Shown here: positions 12,429 through 24,035 of the stretch, in pieces
Layout: each line of letters starts with the position of its first letter
Numbering within the stretch: the stretch's first letter is position 1
Assembly: GCF_004379255.2 (NCBI RefSeq)
Contig: NC_056049.1
Location: forward strand, 21,374,063-21,438,062
Reading direction: 5' to 3'
Source: Salvia splendens
Lineage: Eukaryota; Streptophyta; Magnoliopsida; Lamiales; Lamiaceae
Length of the DNA stretch: 64,000 nt
Made by a program: the position numbers and the translations under genes
The notes under the pieces: generated by a model
What the model was told of the DNA's origin: nothing
The model's database searches: none
Seen by the model: the letters and a program-made list of their open reading frames with translations, nothing else

Positions 12429-14318
12429 TTATGTCAACGGGCTTTGTATACCATTCTAATGAAATACTTCGTGTCATTGGCTTGATCGTCTCTCAATAGA
12501 TTGTATTATTCCGACACTCCCTCCTCAAATTAAATACTCGGAATTTCAACACAATGATCGTCAATTTGGGTTTGTTTGTTGAATAATTTATATTCGCATT
12601 TACTGAGTTCTTCAATTTTAGATTGATGGTTTAGGCTTGTATTAAGAAGATGCTTCATTTCCTTCATTGAAGATTAGACCAGACACATATCAATGAGTTG
12701 TTCATTCTTGTTTAAAAGTTTAAACTCTTTCATTGAAAGTTTAGAATCGTTTCAAATAGTTTTTTAGTTTCCAGTGCTAATTTTGGATGCATATCAATGA
12801 TCTCTTTAGTTATTTAGTGACGGTTTTAACTCATGCTAAGAAGGTTTTATGCTTTATTGAAAATTTAAATCATTCAAGAAGCTAATTTATGCCGGTTTTG
12901 CTCATATCCAAAAATCGGGCTAATTTCATATTTTATACAAAATGTTTTACCTTTGTTTCAGTTTAGTATAAAAAGTATTAAGTTTACATTTTACATCCAA
13001 AAAGTTTACTAAATATTTTAAGTTAATACATTCTGTTAAATATTTTAAACATTGTTAGTTAGTTTATAATTTGTCCAACTTATCAGCATAATTATAGAAT
13101 AATTAGAGATTTAATACAATTAATCACTCTAAAAAACTAACAATCTATATCAATTCTTCCAGCAATTGATCGTAGTTTTAAAAAAAATTGTCTCTCAGTA
13201 TACTCTATTTTTTATTATAATGTTCTTTATAGAACATAGTATAAAATAAGTCCATATTTCATCTTTATAAAATGGCTAATTTGAGCTTCGAACAGGTAAT
13301 AAGTCAATATTTATTTTTTAGATTAAAGATTCAATATTTTTTAGTTGTATTCTCCATTGTTATATGAAAAGGCTAGACAATAAAATGCAATTCGCTAATT
13401 TGATGGTGAAGAGTGATGAATTTTTTCTCTGTATTTTCCATTTTTGTGAGTAAAATAACTGCTTGATATAATTAATGGAATGTTTTAATTTAAAACTTTT
13501 TGTATAAATCTGAAACACTAGTGCAACTTTTTGTATGTATGATATAATTAGAAGTAATGGTGTTAGTGGGGACTTGACTCAATGTATTATTTTGGAACAC
13601 TTAGTAAAAAAAATTTTATGTAATATGTAAACTTAATACTTATTGTACTAAATTTAAATAAAGATAAAACATTTTGTATGAAACATGTAATTACCTCAAA
13701 AAAATCATATTTTCTTCATATATTATTAGACTTTTTTTTCGGATTTTGCAACGACAATAGGTGTTGTTGCAATGCTTCAAGTATTGAAGGCTTGACTGAA
13801 AGCCCACGTCTTCATTTAGTGGGCCATCGACGGCCGCTGTAATTGGCATTTAATTGAAACCTTTGCTATTGATGAGCCCAGAAATTATTAGCCCAAACAA
13901 TTTAATTGTTGAAGCCATAAGTAGAGGAGGCCCATATTTCGCTCTCTCATTTCTGCATTGCAATTATGCAACATCCTATTTCTCTCTTCATTTTATTTTC
14001 CTCTCCTTGAACTCATACTAAATTTCTTTCTTGAAGACCATTTGAGCTATCCGTAATTCCGTATAGGTAAATATTAAATTCTCCTTATCATATTAATTTA
14101 TATTGACACTAACAAGATACATAAATAGAAAACACAAAATGGTGTGACCTTTTGTCTTATGACATAAAGAAAATTACGAATCAAATTCGATAAGATAACA
14201 ACGCTATCATCAAACACTTGAACAGCAGCCACAAACGAAACAAAACAAGGAATTAACGGATCCAGTTTTTTTTGAAAAAAAAAGCGACGAGTATTAAAAC
14301 ACACGCAAAAACATTGAA
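12429..14318. other. Intergenic, AT-rich; downstream flank of NPC paralog 1
   Basis: No protein similarity or clean transposon ends seen. The stretch at 13740-14060 is less AT-rich and pyrimidine-rich (CTCTCTC-type runs), but I cannot assign it. Confidence 0.5.
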
Positions 14319-16902
14319 TCAATCACGACCACAACCAAGGCAATCGATCAATTTGGAGGCGAAGGAGTTGGAATCAGCCGGCTTGACAGCGGCGTCGCCG
14401 GTTTTAGGTATGCAAATGGTGGATCCATCGGCGCCTTCCTCCCTGGCCTTGTTGCATTCGTTCAGGAATTTGTCGAAGGCAGTCTTCACATACTCGGCTC
14501 CTTGTGCCACCGTCATTTCCTCGATTTGCTCGTGCGGGAAGTCCTCGTCGCTGCGCTTGTCACCGCACAGAACCGCAGCTAACTGCACCAGGTCTTCTTG
14601 GAAATCGCATAGTTTCGCCTCCTCGTTCGCCCCTGCCTCCCGCAGTTTCGATGGCTCCCCTAAGGTTACTGTCGTTGTTGATATTGTGAGGTTCAATTAG
14701 TATGCTCCAAATTGCACATTGCCATATTCATAACTCATGCCTAATGTCAAATACTCCTCCTATGTATGCATGCACCTATCTTATTTCAAGTGTTGGATAA
14801 TTGTCACTTATGTATTTTTAAAATTAGTAATAGCCATTTAAATAACATAATTTGATCAAAATTTAGCAAATCCGGTAAGGTTTCAAAAATGAAATAAGTA
14901 CTAGTAGTACATTGCAAAGTTTCATATTTTTACAATTATCTCATGTGTACAAAATGAAATATTTTGGTGACACTGTTTCAAAAACGACACTGTTTCTTTA
15001 AATCAAGAAATGAAAATAAAATATTTATTTTAATGAAAGAACGTCATCTTGTATCACCAAAGATGTCATTTTGTACACATATTAGACAGTTGATAAAATT
15101 ATAACTTCGAGATTTATTATTTTATTTTCGTTCCTCGTAAAATTGATCAGAACTTGTTTAATTTCTTAATTCAAATGATAATAACAAGAGTTTGGAAATA
15201 ACAATCCAACAATTACTACAACATATAATTAATAAAACACTAGTTTGAAAAAGAGGGTTGATTCCGTAGTTAGAATCAATTAGCACGTGAAATTAAGCAC
15301 TAGTTTGAAACACAGGGTTGATTCCATAGACAGAATATGTGATAAAAGTCAGATACATGTCAGTCTGCAAACATAAAATGGTGTTCCATTATCATTATTG
15401 TAATTGTAATTACTAGTACTAACAAAATAAAAGTAAAAAAGTAATGACTTGTATCGGAGCAGGTCAACGTGCCATGCGCTATTTAAAATGGAGTATTTAA
15501 TAGTGTTATGTATAGTAGTATTAATTAAAATAGAAGTGTAACGCATAAATAAGAATGAGTGTTTTATAAAAGCAGAAGTGTACCGGGGCAATCGGTTCTA
15601 GGGCTGCTCCTGTTCAAAGCTACGTCAAAAGTGCCGGCCCATTCGTCTCGTTTACTCAAAAACTCCTTTAGATTGAATATCTTCTTAACGGTTGCCGGTA
15701 TAGACGAGTGCTCGAATTCTGACGTTGCTGTTGGCCCTGAAGGCCCATGTACAACTGCCCAAATCATCACAACCATATTAATCTTCCATTAAACCATTCA
15801 AAATTAAATAATTAACATATTAGTACAATTTTCAATTTCGCAATCATATGAAACTTGCCAATAATTATCTTTAATTTGATATATTGAATAACTCACCGGT
15901 GCCTTTCTCGATCCACGGGGATATAAAAATGGCCGGAACCCTAACCCCGAGTCGGTCGAACTTGAAATTGTACGGCTCGGGGCCCACAAGGCCGTCGGGG
16001 CTAGGAACGCCGGTGACCGGAGTCGGAACGTGGTCGTAAAACCCACCGTGCTCATCATAAATAATCACAAACAGCATCTCATTCCACTGCGGACTAGCCC
16101 TCAGCGCCTCGTAAACCTCCTTCACAAACTTCTGGCCCTCGTAGACGTCGTGCGACGGATGATCGTCGTTCCCGGGCAGTATCGCCAGGTCCCAGAAGCG
16201 CTGCTCCACCACCACATAGTTCGGCAGCGTCCCCTCCTCGCAGTGGCGCTTGAACGACAGATCGAACTGGTGGAAGTTGAAAATGAACTTGAGCTGTCTT
16301 AAATTTCTGTAAAACAATGTGGATGGTGGATATTGGTAGTAGATTCCGAAGGTGAGGTCCTCTTCGTGGAGGGATTCGAAGATGGTTTTCTGCGGGTAGC
16401 CGGCGATGAGCTGGCTGGTGTCGTTGCTGGAGGCGCCGCTGGAGGTGGCGGAGTGGACGAAGAGGCGGTTGGGCTGGGTGGAGGCCGGGACCGCGGCGAA
16501 CCAGCGGTCGCAGACGGCGAACTCGGAGATGAGCTCCTTGTAGACGGCGACGGAGTCCGGGGAGAAGCCGCTCATGACGGTGGAGGACATGCCGGCCTCT
16601 TTGCGCTCGGCGTTTTGGGCGAAGCCGGTCATGGTGGGTTCGGGGTTTGAGGCGGCGGCCTCCGGGGTCCACTCGACGCCGAAGATTTGCTCGTAGACGT
16701 CTTGGATGGAGTGGCCCGGGTCCGGGTTGACGTAGGCCGACCCGTCGCGGAAGAGGAGGCCGTTGGAGCCGGGGAGCGGGTTGGATTCGGAGCCCGTGAC
16801 GCCGTTGATTTCCGGGTTTAGGGTTTTCATCCATCCTAGCATGTGGTCGAATGACCGGTTTTCTTGGACTAGAATTACTATTGTTTTGATCGGAGATGCC
16901 AT
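14319..16902 (-). CDS. NPC4-like: Non-specific phospholipase C (NPC3/4/5 type), paralog 1, 3 exons
   Basis: Predicted to hydrolyse membrane phospholipids such as phosphatidylcholine to diacylglycerol, in lipid signalling and phosphate-starvation remodelling. Exons on the minus strand are 16902-15897, 15754-15584 and 14668-14319, in phase, 508 aa. Like NPC3/4/5 and unlike NPC1/2/6, it lacks a signal peptide: it opens [20 protein letters not shown]. The phosphoesterase-family signatures ENRSFDH (residues 14-20), PDPGHS (60-65) and [13 protein letters not shown] (283-295) are intact. The last exon encodes the variable C-terminal region ending in a Cys-containing stretch ([10 protein letters not shown]), where NPC4 is known to be S-acylated for membrane anchoring. 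The intron found after STLFYR in paralog 2 is absent here: exon 1 reads straight through. CTATATAG motifs at 16977-16992 may be the TATA box. Confidence 0.94.
15237..15336. repeat. 60-bp imperfect tandem duplication in NPC paralog 1 intron 2
   Basis: CACTAGTTTGAAA followed by AGGGTTGATTCC occurs twice exactly 60 bp apart (15239 and 15299), inside the 915-bp second intron. Confidence 0.8.
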
Positions 16903-16992
16903 TCTTCTTCTCTCTTTTTTTTCTTGGAGTTGAGGTTTTGGTTGTTGGGAGATGAGTTTTGGTAGTTGGGAGTGACTATATAGTCTATATAG

Positions 16993-19352
16993 GTTATGAG
17001 AAGGAACAAATTTATTGAAAGTAATATTGTATGGACGTAAGATTGCAAAAATTGAGATGTTAAGGTTGCTTGTCTTGTTGTTGTGATGATGTTAAGTTGT
17101 GCAATTTGAAATGAGGATAACGCGGTGAAGAAAACTATAGTGGGATTTGTTTTTTTTTTCAATGATAAGGTGAGACCTATTATGGTCTATGGGAACCACA
17201 TCAAATTATTGAGGAGACAATTCTCTATTTATGAACAATTAAAAAAGCTTTTTGAGTAAAATGCGTTGTTTTAAAAAAAAAAATAATAAAAATAAATAAA
17301 TAAATAAATAAAATGCGTTGTTTTAGTCACCTCGACGTCGTTGAATTTTTGGTTTTTGCACATGTTATATTCGAACCAACTCATGCACCCCTTATCTCTA
17401 AACGTGGGCTTGGTTCTATTTTATTAGACACCTTCATTAGATGATTAGTAAGTCGACAATTGACAAGTGGATTGCTAATTTTAACTTTGGTCATTTTCTC
17501 ACTTTTAGATGTGACCTTACTTTTGTAGCAATTGGTTATTCTTAATTGAATTTTAAGCTTCCTAGTAACCATATGTCTCATAGATGTCACATTTTCCTTT
17601 TTAGTTTGTCCTAAAAAAATGTCACATTTCCTTTTATAGAAAAAGTTTGCTCTCACATTAATATAAATACAATTTCGTGTTTTGATTTTGTTGGAAACTC
17701 CATTCCATTTTATATTTACTAATATCTATTGTTAGAGATTCGGTGTGAAAAATATCTATCGAGTTTCCTGAGTGATGTAATATCTTTGGATTTAAAATTG
17801 TCTGTGTTAGAGATAATCGCAAAATCGAGGTCATCACGTTTGTTATGCAGGATCAATGAAGTATATCCTATTCGCTAAGCATGTGTAATATATATCCAAC
17901 AACCACGAATTGTATATTACTAGTATTATTTAATTATTTTCCCTCGGTTGAAGAAAAATGAAAATATGATACGTGTCAAATTTGGGAATCTTTACTTGAT
18001 GCTCTTAATTCCTATTAATGGGTGCAATTCTAAATTTCTAATAATTCAATCAAAACGTGTTCGACTAATTTCAAATTCATAAAGCCACGTGAAAATTGAT
18101 TGGTTTAAAAGATTTACTTTACCTAATAACAACGGCATCTATAAAACAAAATTACTTGAAATAGTAATTTTAGATGAGGTTCGCCTAGTAATTAATATGA
18201 TCGACAATCAATTTCATCTAATTTTGTTTACATAATTTGGCACGAGCACTGGATTTCAAAATTTTGACCACATACGTATAAATACAAATCAAATTCAAAT
18301 TCAAATTCTCTTCTACAATTGGATCATTCGTCAATCTACATGACAAAATTCCGTTATTCCATGCATGTATATAATAATCACATTCTAATATTATTGATCT
18401 TAATTCTGTGTGAAGGTAAATCAAAATAGTGGCATCATAAACACACCGAAACTTATGCTATAAACAACTTAGATTTGATCGAATCAAATATAAAATTTAA
18501 TCCTCAAATGATGAGGAATAGTGCCGCTCAAGTCTCAACACGTTGCACGTAACCTTAAATCTTAATTAATATAATATCAAACTAGTTGATTTTCATACGT
18601 GTTACACCACAATCATAGGAAGGCCCAACCAATTATTCCTTGTGCACCACAATTATAAAAGTGCTTTTTTCCTCCAATCTCGAAGCATACTTTAAAAATT
18701 GTTGTTAAAATTAATACTACTAGTCAGATGTAAAAAACTGTTAAATTAAGGTCAACAGTATATATCCATACGCTACGAATATTCTTTTCTTAAGGGGTTT
18801 TATATAGCTGGATATAATATATACATATTACCTTGTCTTAATAAGATCATAACAATATACTGCAATGAAAGTCAACAAGAATATATTGATTGGAGAAACT
18901 AGTGTAGATATTCAGAAAACAAATCTGTTGGATACTAGAAGATGTTATTTTGGGCGTGGTTGCAAAATCCATCTTGTTTTATCTACCGATATATATTTAA
19001 CTCCTATATAAAGGAGGAAATTACAAATAAACTCATATACAATAGAAAGTCGGAAATTACAACTGATGTCAAGAGAGCTCGAACTCGGCACCTCATACAT
19101 TAATGTCTAAGCTCCTTACTGATATATTCAACATATAACTAATTCCTGATTTATTTTGACTTTATTTGTATGTTCAATAAAGTAAACACGATGAATTTGA
19201 TGGGTAGAACAATAAAATCTATAATAAGCTAATCATATTACAAATAAAATCTACAAACACACACATAAATATATACACATAGAAATACACAACCTAATCA
19301 AGCCCAACAAAAAAAGGTTTAGGGGATTATCACGCGGAAGGATATTTTTTTT
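16993..19352. other. Intergenic between NPC paralog 1 and the Pack-MULE; Stowaway relic
   Basis: Mostly AT-rich. About 17573-17680 matches the interior of the Stowaway at 21011 (TGTCACATTT, TAGTTTGTCC, AAAAAGTTTGCTCTCACAT) but lacks convincing ends, so it is a relic. A short AAAT microsatellite at about 17283-17313 is flanked by a direct repeat of AAAATGCGTTGTTTTA. No gene seen. Confidence 0.5.
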
Positions 19353-19674
19353 GGGATAACTGCCTTAAAAGTCACCAACTTTGCCCGAATTTTGGTTTTT
19401 CCCACGAGCTTTAAAATTGGCGTATAAAGTCACGAACTTTGCATTTAGTCTGGTATTTCCCAACCCGACCCGACCCTGTGTTTTCCGGCAACTCAAAATC
19501 CTATGTGGCATGCCTGAATATTGACGTGTCCGGCATCGGAAAATCGTAAAACGACGTCGTTTCTAACACCTAAAACGACATCGTTTTACGCAGCTGCTCT
19601 TCCTCCCTTCCTCCGCCAGCCCTCTTCCTCCCTTCCTCCGCCACATCCCCACCCCCGCCATCGTCAACAGCCCT

Positions 19675-19895
19675 GGTGGAGATACAAGGCCATAAACAAT
19701 AAATCGTAGCCGCAATTCCGGCGATTATCCCAATTGTTCCAACAATGGCGAAAACTAACAGACTTCGCCGCAAACCTCTTGAAGGGGAGCGATTGACGAC
19801 CACAGACGGCTGCAGAAATGGGGGAATTGAGGCTGCTAAATCGCAATTGCCGCAAATGTGGCCATTTCCGGAACATAGAATTTCAGAAGCCGGTG
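19675..19895 (-). pseudogene. Captured fragment of a CRINKLY4-related receptor kinase
   Basis: Read on the minus strand from about 19895, one frame gives a Cys-rich stretch (CSGNGHICGNC), then PPFLQPSVVVNRSPSRGLRR, then the transmembrane segment LLVFAIVGTIGIIAGIAATI and YCLW. This order, Cys-rich end of the ectodomain, VVNRS juxtamembrane stretch, single membrane helix and YCLW, matches ACR4/CCR-type receptor kinases as I remember them. The fragment has neither ligand-binding repeats nor a kinase domain, so it is not a working receptor. It stops in unrelated sequence near 19675, as expected for gene capture. Confidence 0.65.
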
Positions 19896-20006
19896 TTTTT
19901 TAATTTTATGTGTTAACTGTTAAATTCAGCTCCTCATAAACCCTAATTCTTCCATTAATGGCGATTTTGGAAACAAATTCATAGCTCAAGCTTCAATCTT
20001 CCTCCC

Positions 20007-20237
20007 ATGGCGGCCACAATTCTCCGCCGCACTCTAATCTCCTTCTACTCCGCCAACAATTCCTCACTCCTGCTCAAATCTCATTTCTCTGCCTCCCCCT
20101 ATTTCTCAACCACCTTCACAAATCTGCCGTTAGACCACCTCACTGTCACCAAGTTCGTAATCGACGACCACCGCCTCTCCCCGGAGGCGGCGGCGCAGAT
20201 CGCCTCAGGAACCAAAAGGCCGTCGATTCAATCTTAA
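20007..20237 (+). pseudogene. Captured N-terminal fragment of an mTERF-like protein
   Basis: The plus-strand frame opens MAATILRRTLISFYSANNSS, a Ser/Arg-rich organelle-targeting-like presequence. It continues through LTVTKFVIDDHRLSPEAAAQ, resembling the first helix of mitochondrial transcription termination factor (mTERF) repeats (typically a y-LI-x-S-GLSPE-A pattern). It breaks off after about 70 residues in IASGTKRPSIQS and a stop, at the edge of a T-rich repeat. The 75 bp before the ATG contain CAAATTC and CTCAAGCTTC leader-like sequence that may be captured 5' UTR. The frame is intact to the stop, so a short targeted peptide could be made if transcribed; that is speculation. Confidence 0.55.
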
Positions 20238-20565
20238 TTTTGTGTTTTTAAGAAATATTTTTTAAGTTTTTTTATTTTTAAATTTTGTGTTTTAAGTTTT
20301 TTTAAAGTTTTTTAATTTTGTGTTTTAAGTTTTTTTAAGTTTTTTAATTTTGTGTTTTAAGTTTTTGTGTTTTAAGTTTTAAGTTTTTTAAGTTTTTTTA
20401 AGTTTTTTGGAGTAATTGTTTTAAGTTTTTTTTTTTAATTTTGTGTTTTAAGTTTTTTAAAATTTTAAGTTTTTTAATTTTTTAATTTTGTGTTTTAAGT
20501 TTTTTAAAGTTTTTTCTATTTTTTGAATTTTGTTTTTTAAATTTATTTCTTTAATTTTTTTCACA
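20238..20565. repeat. T-rich minisatellite (TTTTGTGTTTTAAGTTTTTT units)
   Basis: About 330 bp of irregular tandem copies of a roughly 20-35 bp unit built from TTTTGTGTTTTAAG and T runs, lying between the mTERF-like fragment and the right arm of the Pack-MULE. Confidence 0.88.
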
Positions 20566-20821
20566 GTCACTACATGATGTCCATGTAAGCGGCCACGAGA
20601 CACCACATCATTTAAAAACTACACGTCTGCTCACCATTTCACCGGAAAAACAATCATGGGAAATCGGCGACTAAATGCAAAGTTCGTGACTTTATACGCC
20701 AATTTTAAAGCTCGTGGGAAAAACCGGAATTCGGGCAAAGTTGGTGACTTTTAAGGCAGTTATCCCTTTTTTCGTAATAGCTGAGCCATAAAATCTCAGA
20801 AAAAAAAAGTTTCTTTAATTA

Positions 20822-20998
20822 CTCCCTCCGTCCCCAAAAGAATATGCACTTTGGGGTCGGCACAAATTTGAATGTAAAATTGGTAGAGGAAGAGAGAGAT
20901 AGAGAAAAAGTAAATAAAGTTCTCAAAATTAGAAAGTGCATAATCTTGTGGGACAGACTAAAAAGGAAAGAGTGCATATTCTTGAGGGACGGATGGAG
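20822..20998. mobile_element. Stowaway MITE
   Basis: CTCCCTCCGTCCCC at the left and GAGGGACGGATGGAG at the right, flanked by TA. 177 bp, non-coding. Confidence 0.88.
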
Positions 20999-21869
20999 TA
21001 TATCTTAGTACTCCCTCCGTCCCATAGTAGATGTCACACTTTTCTTTTTAGTTTGTCCCATAAAAGATGTCACATCTCCTCTTTTGGAAAAAGTTCTTTC
21101 TCACATCAATTATAAAATTATATTTTCTCTCATCACTTAACACACGAAATAACATCTCCTAAAATCTCGTGCCATCTTCCAAGTGTGACATTTAGGCCAT
21201 CTGCAACGCTGTCTCTTATCCGTCTCTTATCCATCTCTTAAATTACTATTCATGGGCCCACTGTACTTTTTTACTCCATCTCTTAACTAAGGTACAGAAC
21301 CTGCAACCCTCCATTTCTTATCCGCCCCTTAACAGTCTCTTAAATTACTATTTATTCAATTTCATTTTTTATTTTTATTTCCAACAAATTCAATTAATAA
21401 AAAACACACTTCATTAAATAAAATAAAAATACAACTTAAAATCCAAAAAAAAATACATAATTAAATTCATGGCAAAATAAATAAATAAAAAGACATAATT
21501 TAAAATATTAGAAATTAAAATGTAAATTATTGACCATAAAAATTCCACGGACGGGAGAAAATCTTAGTCAAACCAAATTTATAATAGATGCGTATGAGAA
21601 AAAGCAAACGTCATCGATCGCTGTTTGATGAAGTCCACGTCAGGTCATTCAACTCTGTATATTTTGATGCTCTAAATTCATTTTCATTTTTTATTTTTAT
21701 TTCCAACAAATTCAATTAATAAAAACACATTTCATTAAATAAAATAAAATTACAACATTGCATTCTTAAAACAATAAAACAAAACATAATTAAAAATCCT
21801 AAAAAATGAAAAATTCATAATTTAATTTCTACCGGCGATGATGTGCGTCTACCGGTTGCCAAAGTTTGC

Positions 21870-23102
21870 TCAAATGTGTTCAATTAGATCATCTTGGAGT
21901 TTGGCGTGGGCGGTAGAGTCACGTGTCCTTGCCCGAATAGACAACCGTTCTTGTATAGACAGATGCACTCCACTTCGAGGCGGACTACTTGCGGTTGAGC
22001 TTTCGGGGGCTTCAGGGTCGAACCAATTTCCCGCCTCAGATCCTTCGTCTTGGACAATCATGTTGTGCAAGATTATGCACGTATACATGATGTCGACCAT
22101 GCTCTCCATGAACCACGTACGAGCCGGGGCTTTGATAATGTTGAAGCGCGCTTGGAGAACCCCGAACGCCCGCTCCACAACCTTCCGAGCAGCCTCCCGC
22201 TTCTGCGCAAAAAGAGCCTGCTTTGAGTTCACAGGCCTGGTGCACGTCTTCAGGAAGGTTGGCCACTTCGGGTAGATGTCGTCGGCAAGATAATACCCCA
22301 TTTTATAGCGCCGGTTGTTAGCGGTGAAGTTGATGGCCGACGCTTTACCATCCAAAACTTCGGCGAAGAGGTCGGATTGGTGGAGCATGTTTATGTCGTT
22401 GTTCGAGCCGGGTACCCCAAAGTACGCATGCCAGATCCATAGCCGGTAGTCGGCAACGACCTCGAGTATAACGGTGGGGTGGGTGCCTTTGTGGCCGCTC
22501 GTGTACGACCCCCTCCACGCCACCGGGAAATTCTTCCATTGCCAGTGCATGAAATCGACGCTGCCAAGCATCCCGGGGAATCCGTGCACTTCTTCGTGAA
22601 GGCGGAGCAGAAACTGGCAATCTGTCGTGCCTGGCTTCCAGAGAAATTTGTCGGTGAAGGCTGCTCGGACGCCTTTACAGAATTGGATCAAGCACATTCT
22701 CCCAGTGCTTTCTCCAATGTGGAGGTATTCGTCGAACACATCTGTCGTTTGTCCAGTCGCAAGCTGACGGATTGCTGCAGTACATTTCTGCAGCGTCGTG
22801 TGGCTGGGAAGGCCGACGGCGTCAAACCTTTCTTGGAAGAACTCTTCCCGTGCCGCCAATGTATTTGCGATGTGGAGAAATAGCGGTCGCCGCATGCGGA
22901 AACGGCGACGGAAGTAGGTATCTCCCCATACCGGGTTATCGAAGAAGTAGTCGCGTACTAACCTTGCGGCGGCTTCCTCTCGGTTACAATGGATGTAAGT
23001 CCGGGAGCGTCTTTGGGGCGGCGCGGCTTCCTCCGCATCCCAATGTCGATCTTCTTCAAGTGATTCTTCCATTATTCGACGCATTTGCTCAAATGGATCC
23101 AT
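21870..23102 (-). CDS. PIF/Harbinger DDE transposase, uninterrupted
   Basis: A 410-aa transposase of the DDE_Tnp_4 (HARBI1-like) family that would excise and insert its own DNA at TWA targets. The ATG at 23102 (MDPFEQMRRIMEESLEED) is conserved in the copy at 60693. The HTH-like N-terminal half contains FRRRFRMRRPLFLHIAN and LQKCTAAIRQLATG. The catalytic triad is visible as D183 (GSVDFMHWQWK), D236 (GSNNDINML) and E310 (VERAFGVLQARF). Slight deviations at conserved sites (SVDF for SIDC, KNFP for KNCP) hint at mild decay. A TATAAATA at 23226-23233 lies about 125 bp upstream. Mobilisation of such elements normally also needs the Myb-like protein, which this element does not encode. Confidence 0.92.
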   Translation of the reverse strand: MDPFEQMRRIMEESLEEDRHWDAEEAAPPQRRSRTYIHCNREEAAARLVRDYFFDNPVWGDTYFRRRFRMRRPLFLHIANTLAAREEFFQERFDAVGLPSHTTLQKCTAAIRQLATGQTTDVFDEYLHIGESTGRMCLIQFCKGVRAAFTDKFLWKPGTTDCQFLLRLHEEVHGFPGMLGSVDFMHWQWKNFPVAWRGSYTSGHKGTHPTVILEVVADYRLWIWHAYFGVPGSNNDINMLHQSDLFAEVLDGKASAINFTANNRRYKMGYYLADDIYPKWPTFLKTCTRPVNSKQALFAQKREAARKVVERAFGVLQARFNIIKAPARTWFMESMVDIMYTCIILHNMIVQDEGSEAGNWFDPEAPESSTASSPPRSGVHLSIQERLSIRARTRDSTAHAKLQDDLIEHI

Positions 23103-23225
23103 TAGATCGATTAACTTTGAGAGAAGAATAAAAGAGATGATTTGAGATGAAAATTGGAGTGGAAAGAGAGATTATTTGAGAGGATTAGATGTGCGTTTGT
23201 GTGTGAAATGATGATGAAATATGAG

Positions 23226-23234
23226 TATTTATAG
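23226..23234 (-). promoter_or_regulatory. TATA box of transposase copy 1
   Basis: CTATAAATAC on the minus strand; the same CTCTATAAATACTC block precedes the transposases at 50608 and 60562, so it is conserved among the copies. Confidence 0.6.
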
Positions 23235-24035
23235 AGTAAAAAAATAAAAATAATAAAAAAGGGAAAACGTTTTTTTTTTATTAAATTCAATTTTTTTTAA
23301 AAAATGATTTATTGCGTCAGCGTGAAGAAACCTACTCGCGGGCCGGCGAGTAGGCGTCACGCATCGCCCCGGAGCGCGCCACGTCCCGCAAGCGCGTGGC
23401 GAGACAGCTCGCGCGCTGTCTCGGCGTGACAGGGGTCTCGGCGAGATGGTGACGGGACGGGACGCTGCAACGCGTCCTGCGCCCGTCTCGTCACGGAGGG
23501 ACGGGACTCGAGCCACCCGCGTAACGCGTTGTGGGTGGCCTTACTATGGGACGGAGGGAGTATAAGATTATGAAACGCACTGACCAAAAGCCCAATGTGT
23601 TATAGAACTTAGGCTCAATTAACCTATATGGGGCCCACAAGCACTAGAAATAGGAAAATACTACTCCCTCGGTCCCACGTTACGAGTTTCATTTGAGTTT
23701 GGCACGATTTTAAGAAATGTAAAGAAAAGTTAGTGAAAAAAGATAGTGAAATGTGAATCCTATTTTTAGAACTACGCAAATGGTCCATGAACTATGCATT
23801 TTGCACGCAAATGGTACCTAAACTTTAAAAATATCATGGGTAGTCCCTGAGCTAAGGTATAATCACATTTTGATACTTTTTGGCTATTCATCACAATTTT
23901 GCACCAAAAATGCCCCCAAAGTGTAAACGACGTATTTGGACTTTCATATCTAGGTACTAGATTTGATATTTTCTTTATCTTTCTCTCTAGTACTAAATAT
24001 TATATTTTCTTATAGTTTCAGTATCTAAAATGATA

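Larger units (their letters stand above)
19353..20766. mobile_element. Pack-MULE-like element with 110-bp terminal inverted repeats
   Basis: The left arm 19353-19462 (from GGGATAACTGCCTTAAAAGT) and right arm 20657-20766 are inverted copies differing at only a few positions. Long, highly similar arms with no transposase inside fit a non-autonomous Mutator-like element. The flanks are T-rich (left ATTTTTTTT, right TTTTTTCGT), so no clean 9-bp duplication is seen and the superfamily is inferred. The interior holds pieces of two host genes in opposite orientation (19675-19895 and 20007-20237) and a T-rich minisatellite. Confidence 0.78.
21195..23540 (-). mobile_element. PIF/Harbinger element with intact transposase frame (copy 1)
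   Basis: The ends GGCCATCTGCAACGC and GCGTTGTGGGTGGCC are inverted repeats flanked by a perfect TTA duplication (21192-21194, 23541-23543). Length is 2346 bp, longer than the related copies at 50329 and 60227, mainly because a stretch of the 3' region is duplicated (21361 onward and 21679 onward). No Myb-like ORF1 is present. Confidence 0.93.
21011..23560. mobile_element. Stowaway MITE split by a PIF/Harbinger element
   Basis: CTCCCTCCGTCCCATAGTAG begins at 21011 and its inverted partner CTATGGGACGGAGGGAG ends at 23560, with TA on both sides. Everything from 21195 to 23540 plus one TTA copy is a later insertion, so the MITE itself is about 200 bp. Confidence 0.9.

Noticed and set aside
16094..16834. 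246-codon minus frame rich in Arg and Pro
   Set aside because: Off-frame shadow of NPC paralog 1 exon 1 in GC-rich codons.
21838..22275. 145-codon plus frame opposite the transposase
   Set aside because: Antisense shadow; near-identical shadows occur over the 51472 and 61520 copies for the same reason.
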